From: Verrucomicrobia bacterium IMCC26134
GTDB taxonomy: Bacteria; Verrucomicrobiota; Verrucomicrobiia; Opitutales; Opitutaceae
DNA length: 64,000 nt
Direction: 5' to 3'
NCBI GenBank assembly: GCA_000972765.1
Contig: CP011265.1
Coordinates: 3,097,001 to 3,161,000, forward strand
Made by a program: the position numbers and the translations under genes. Shown here one piece after another: positions 61,815 to 64,000 of this stretch (its first letter is position 1; every line of letters begins with the position of its first letter). The notes below the pieces were generated by a model. That model made no database searches, was not told where the DNA came from, and worked only from the letters and a program-made list of their open reading frames with translations.

Positions 61815-62051
61815 TTAATTACAACCGCAGCCACTGCCACCGACGCCTCGACCGCCGGAAGAGGCCTCGCGCGAGAAATAAATGTGCTCGCTCATCGCGG
61901 TATGCAGCGGATCGCGATCAGAGCGCATGGTGTAGTCCGCCAGTGTGGCGCGCTCCCACGGTTGAACACGCACGAGTTTAGTCGTGGAACAACCGCCGGC
62001 GCAGGCGCAGGCGACGAGAATGGAAGGTAAAATCAGGACGGAAGGTTTCAT
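61815..62051 (-). CDS. DUF4266 small lipoprotein
   Basis: This is a 78-residue protein with a lipoprotein signal ending ACAGGC (Cys 21). The mature part has the DUF4266 pattern VQPWERATLADYTM, DPLHTAMSEHIYFSREASSGGRGVGG, ending in GCGCN. The Gly-Cys tail could bind metal. The family occurs with DUF3570, ApbE and TlpA genes, as here. Its ATG overlaps the TlpA stop by one base (TAATG). Function is unknown. Confidence 0.85.
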   Translation of the reverse strand: MKPSVLILPSILVACACAGGCSTTKLVRVQPWERATLADYTMRSDRDPLHTAMSEHIYFSREASSGGRGVGGSGCGCN

Positions 62052-62551
62052 TATTTTTCCTCAATAAGTTTAATAATCTCGGCGCGGAGCTTCTGACCAT
62101 CGGCGTCGCCGTGGAATCCGCTGTGCATGAGGCGGAGCACGCCATGACGGTCGAGCAAGTAGCACGTCGGCATGGCGGGTGGTTGAATAGCCGCGACCAT
62201 CTTTTGCCCGCTATCGCGGACGGTGGCAAAGGCAGGAGCGAAGCGTTTGATGAACTCATCGAAGGGCGCGGCTTTTTTGTCCACGCTGACCGCGATCAGA
62301 GTGAAGCCAAGAGGCGCCAGTTCGGTTTGCAGCGCGCTGTAGAAGGGAAATGACGCCTTGCAAGGCGCGCACCAAGTCGCCCAGAAATCGATCAAGACCA
62401 CTCGCCCCTCGTGCGGCGGAAGCGATCCTTCGAGTGAAAAGGTCGCGAGCTCAGGAAAAGGCGCACCGACCTTGACCTCGGCAGAAGCGACAAAAGCGCC
62501 CAGGACGAGACCCAGCAGGCAAGCCAACGATGTATTTTTAGGAGACCACAT
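62051..62551 (-). CDS. TlpA-like periplasmic thioredoxin-fold protein
   Basis: This is a 166-residue protein with a signal peptide (cleavage after about VASAE), then VLIDFWATWCAPCKASFPF with the redox pair at 61 and 64, the conserved FTLIAVSVDKK strand and the cis-proline in AMPTCYLLDRHG. It should act as a thiol reductase outside the cytoplasm, perhaps fed by the DsbD-like protein at 51835. It overlaps the ApbE gene by 14 bases and the DUF4266 gene by one base, showing a coupled operon. Confidence 0.92.
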   Translation of the reverse strand: MWSPKNTSLACLLGLVLGAFVASAEVKVGAPFPELATFSLEGSLPPHEGRVVLIDFWATWCAPCKASFPFYSALQTELAPLGFTLIAVSVDKKAAPFDEFIKRFAPAFATVRDSGQKMVAAIQPPAMPTCYLLDRHGVLRLMHSGFHGDADGQKLRAEIIKLIEEK

Positions 62552-63524
62552 ATTTGAAAAATCCTCTGGATTGATGAACCGAATGATCGGTGACGATGCG
62601 GGCTTCCGCGCCCATGATCTCGGAGGCCAGATTTAATCCGGATTCCGGCCCGAGAATAAAAATTGCCGTGGAAAGCGCGCCTGCAAGCAGACAGGACGGC
62701 GCGACTACGGTGACCTGCCGGCACCCATTTGCGACCGGCCAGCCAGTGGCCGGATTGACGATGTGACCAAAGCGCTTACCTTCGATCGAGAAGCCACGCA
62801 GGTAATCACCTGAGCATGCCACGCCGACATTTGTAGCCGCGAGACTGCCTTTGCAGGGACCGGCGGGGTCGGACGGGTTCTCGAGTCCGATGTGCCAGCC
62901 GGGTTTACCCGGAGGAGCACCGAAGGCCATCAGGTCATGACCGAAGTCCACCAGGATATCATCGAGACCATGGGCACGGGCGAGGGCGGCAACCGCATCG
63001 ACCGCGTATTCCTTACCCCAGCCGCCGAAGTCCAGCGCCATGCCGGCCTCGGGCAGGCGAACCTTGCCGTGGGCACGCTGCACCTTTGCCCAGCCGACAA
63101 GACGAAGCGCGGAGGAAATCTCGGCAGCGGAAGGGATGCGTGGAACCGCTGCCTTGTAATCCCATAGCCTCAGCACCGGCGTGGCGGTCACGTCCATGAC
63201 CCCCTTGGTCATGAAGTGCAGAGAAGCACAAAAGTTAAGCATGTGCTCCATTTCGCTATCCACCGGAATCCAGACGCCGGCTCCGGCAGCGGCGTTTATC
63301 CGGCTGACGAGACTATCGGGACGGAAACGCGAATACCTGGCTTCGAACGCGGCCACCCAGGCGACGGCGGCGGACTCAAAGCGGCGGGCGCGCCCGCCAT
63401 CCTCACACACAAACTGCAGCTCGCAAATTGTGCCAAGGGCGGGCCAGCGACATTTATGCAGCTCCGCACCTGAGGCGCGGGATGCAACCCTGGGAGCCGG
63501 CATGGACTCGACGCTGGTGCTCAT
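62538..63524 (-). CDS. apbE: FAD:protein FMN transferase (ApbE family)
   Basis: This is a 328-residue protein with ApbE motifs: ARYSRFRPDSLVSRINAAAG near 60-80, FMTKGVMDVTATPVLRLW, ALDFGGWGKEYAVDA, VDFGHDLMAFG, WHIGLENP, and FGHIVNPATGWPV in place of HIIDPRTG. The family moves FMN from FAD to a Ser/Thr of exported proteins. No protein with the usual flavinylation motif ([ST]GA[ST]) was found nearby, so the target is unclear. No obvious N-terminal signal peptide is seen. The gene starts 6 bases after the DUF3570 stop. Confidence 0.92.
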   Translation of the reverse strand: MSTSVESMPAPRVASRASGAELHKCRWPALGTICELQFVCEDGGRARRFESAAVAWVAAFEARYSRFRPDSLVSRINAAAGAGVWIPVDSEMEHMLNFCASLHFMTKGVMDVTATPVLRLWDYKAAVPRIPSAAEISSALRLVGWAKVQRAHGKVRLPEAGMALDFGGWGKEYAVDAVAALARAHGLDDILVDFGHDLMAFGAPPGKPGWHIGLENPSDPAGPCKGSLAATNVGVACSGDYLRGFSIEGKRFGHIVNPATGWPVANGCRQVTVVAPSCLLAGALSTAIFILGPESGLNLASEIMGAEARIVTDHSVHQSRGFFKYVVS

Positions 63525-63529
63525 GCCGA

Positions 63530-64000
63530 TCAGCGCGAGAGTTTAAAGCCGACCGTGAAGACGTTGGCGCTGGAATAGGCGGACTGTGGCGTGTCCCCGT
63601 CGAGACCATGCATCAGGTATCGTTCGTAGGCGAAATCCAGCGAACAATGATCGTTGATGATGTAGCCCAGCTTCAACCCCAGATTAACGGTCTCCAACTT
63701 GGAGAGACGATAGTCGGAAGAGTAAAACGGGCCTTTTCCGGTGCCGGTCTCAAAGAGTGGATCGTAGGACGTCACGACGCCGGCGGCGTCGAGATTTGTA
63801 TAATAGAAGTCGGCGGCGGACTGCCGCGAATACCGAAGGACAGGCTCAATCAAAAAGTGCGTTCCAGCGCGCTGCACCCACTTCAACTCCACCGTATGGC
63901 TTTTGATGCCGAAGGTGTCCTGATAATATCGATACGAACCGTCGAGTGCGGCATCCAGCTTCTCAAAGTGCCGGTTGGTGCCGAGAAAAACGCTGACCTT
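63530..64000 (-). CDS. DUF3570 family protein, 5' end cut by the window edge
   Basis: The open frame reaches base 64000, so only the last 156 residues are seen. They show alternating aromatic beta-strands (AALDGSYRYYQDTFG, HFLIEPVLRYSRQSAADFYY, LSKLETVNLGLKLGYI, SANVFTVGFKLSR) and end with a terminal aromatic/positive residue, as in outer-membrane beta-barrels of the DUF3570 family. It is the most upstream visible gene of the redox cluster. Its role is not established. Confidence 0.83.
   Translation of the reverse strand, partial: KVSVFLGTNRHFEKLDAALDGSYRYYQDTFGIKSHTVELKWVQRAGTHFLIEPVLRYSRQSAADFYYTNLDAAGVVTSYDPLFETGTGKGPFYSSDYRLSKLETVNLGLKLGYIINDHCSLDFAYERYLMHGLDGDTPQSAYSSANVFTVGFKLSR

Overview
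The window looks like a chromosomal segment of a GC-rich member of the Verrucomicrobiota, probably Opitutaceae-like. Signs are the PEP-CTERM protein, the very large Ig-repeat protein with a long N-terminal leader, the DUF3570/ApbE/TlpA/DUF4266 cluster, weak or absent Shine-Dalgarno sequences and frequent GTG/TTG starts. No rRNA, tRNA, insertion sequence, prophage or CRISPR array was seen. The taxonomic placement is inference.

Region 1 (1-26992) is a surface-polysaccharide / glycosylation locus in three transcription blocks. Block A (minus, 4993 to 1) is a tightly coupled operon: a FdtA-like sugar ketoisomerase, a DegT-family sugar aminotransferase, a Wzx-like flippase, a methyltransferase, and a glycosyltransferase-methyltransferase fusion that runs off the left edge. 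Block B (plus, 5139-20456) holds an O-antigen ligase-like protein, then alternating cytosolic GT2 enzymes of the dolichyl/undecaprenyl-phosphate sugar synthase type and large membrane GT-C proteins, plus an SDR epimerase. Three of the GT-C proteins are paralogues with a shared C-terminal signature. Block C (minus, 26992-20478) has two further tandem GT-C paralogues, a methyltransferase-GT2 fusion and a GT87-like membrane protein. The likely logic is that GT2 enzymes charge a polyprenyl phosphate with a sugar inside the cell and GT-C enzymes transfer it outside.

Region 2 (27235-40885) is mostly household and accessory genes: a mini-protein with two CDGSH-type motifs, PncC/CinA amidohydrolase, exonuclease III, an FAD amine-oxidase-like protein, a fatty-acid desaturase, an MFS transporter, a GH20-like protein, Tex, a VapBC-type toxin-antitoxin pair and a phosphodiesterase-TPR protein. 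From about 33 kb to 44 kb third codon positions are almost all G or C.

Region 3 (40978-49682) has a PEP-CTERM protein followed by GT2, methyltransferase and sulfotransferase-like genes, a lipoprotein, a secreted cyclophilin with Ig-like domains, the ribosome hibernation factor HPF and glycogen synthase.

Region 4 (49764-64000) has a CusRS-like two-component system preceded by a perfect 13-bp hairpin, a DsbD-type transmembrane reductase, a 2571-residue Ig-repeat protein built from 24 near-identical 270-bp units, and an extracytoplasmic redox cluster (DUF3570, ApbE, TlpA, DUF4266) that runs off the right edge.
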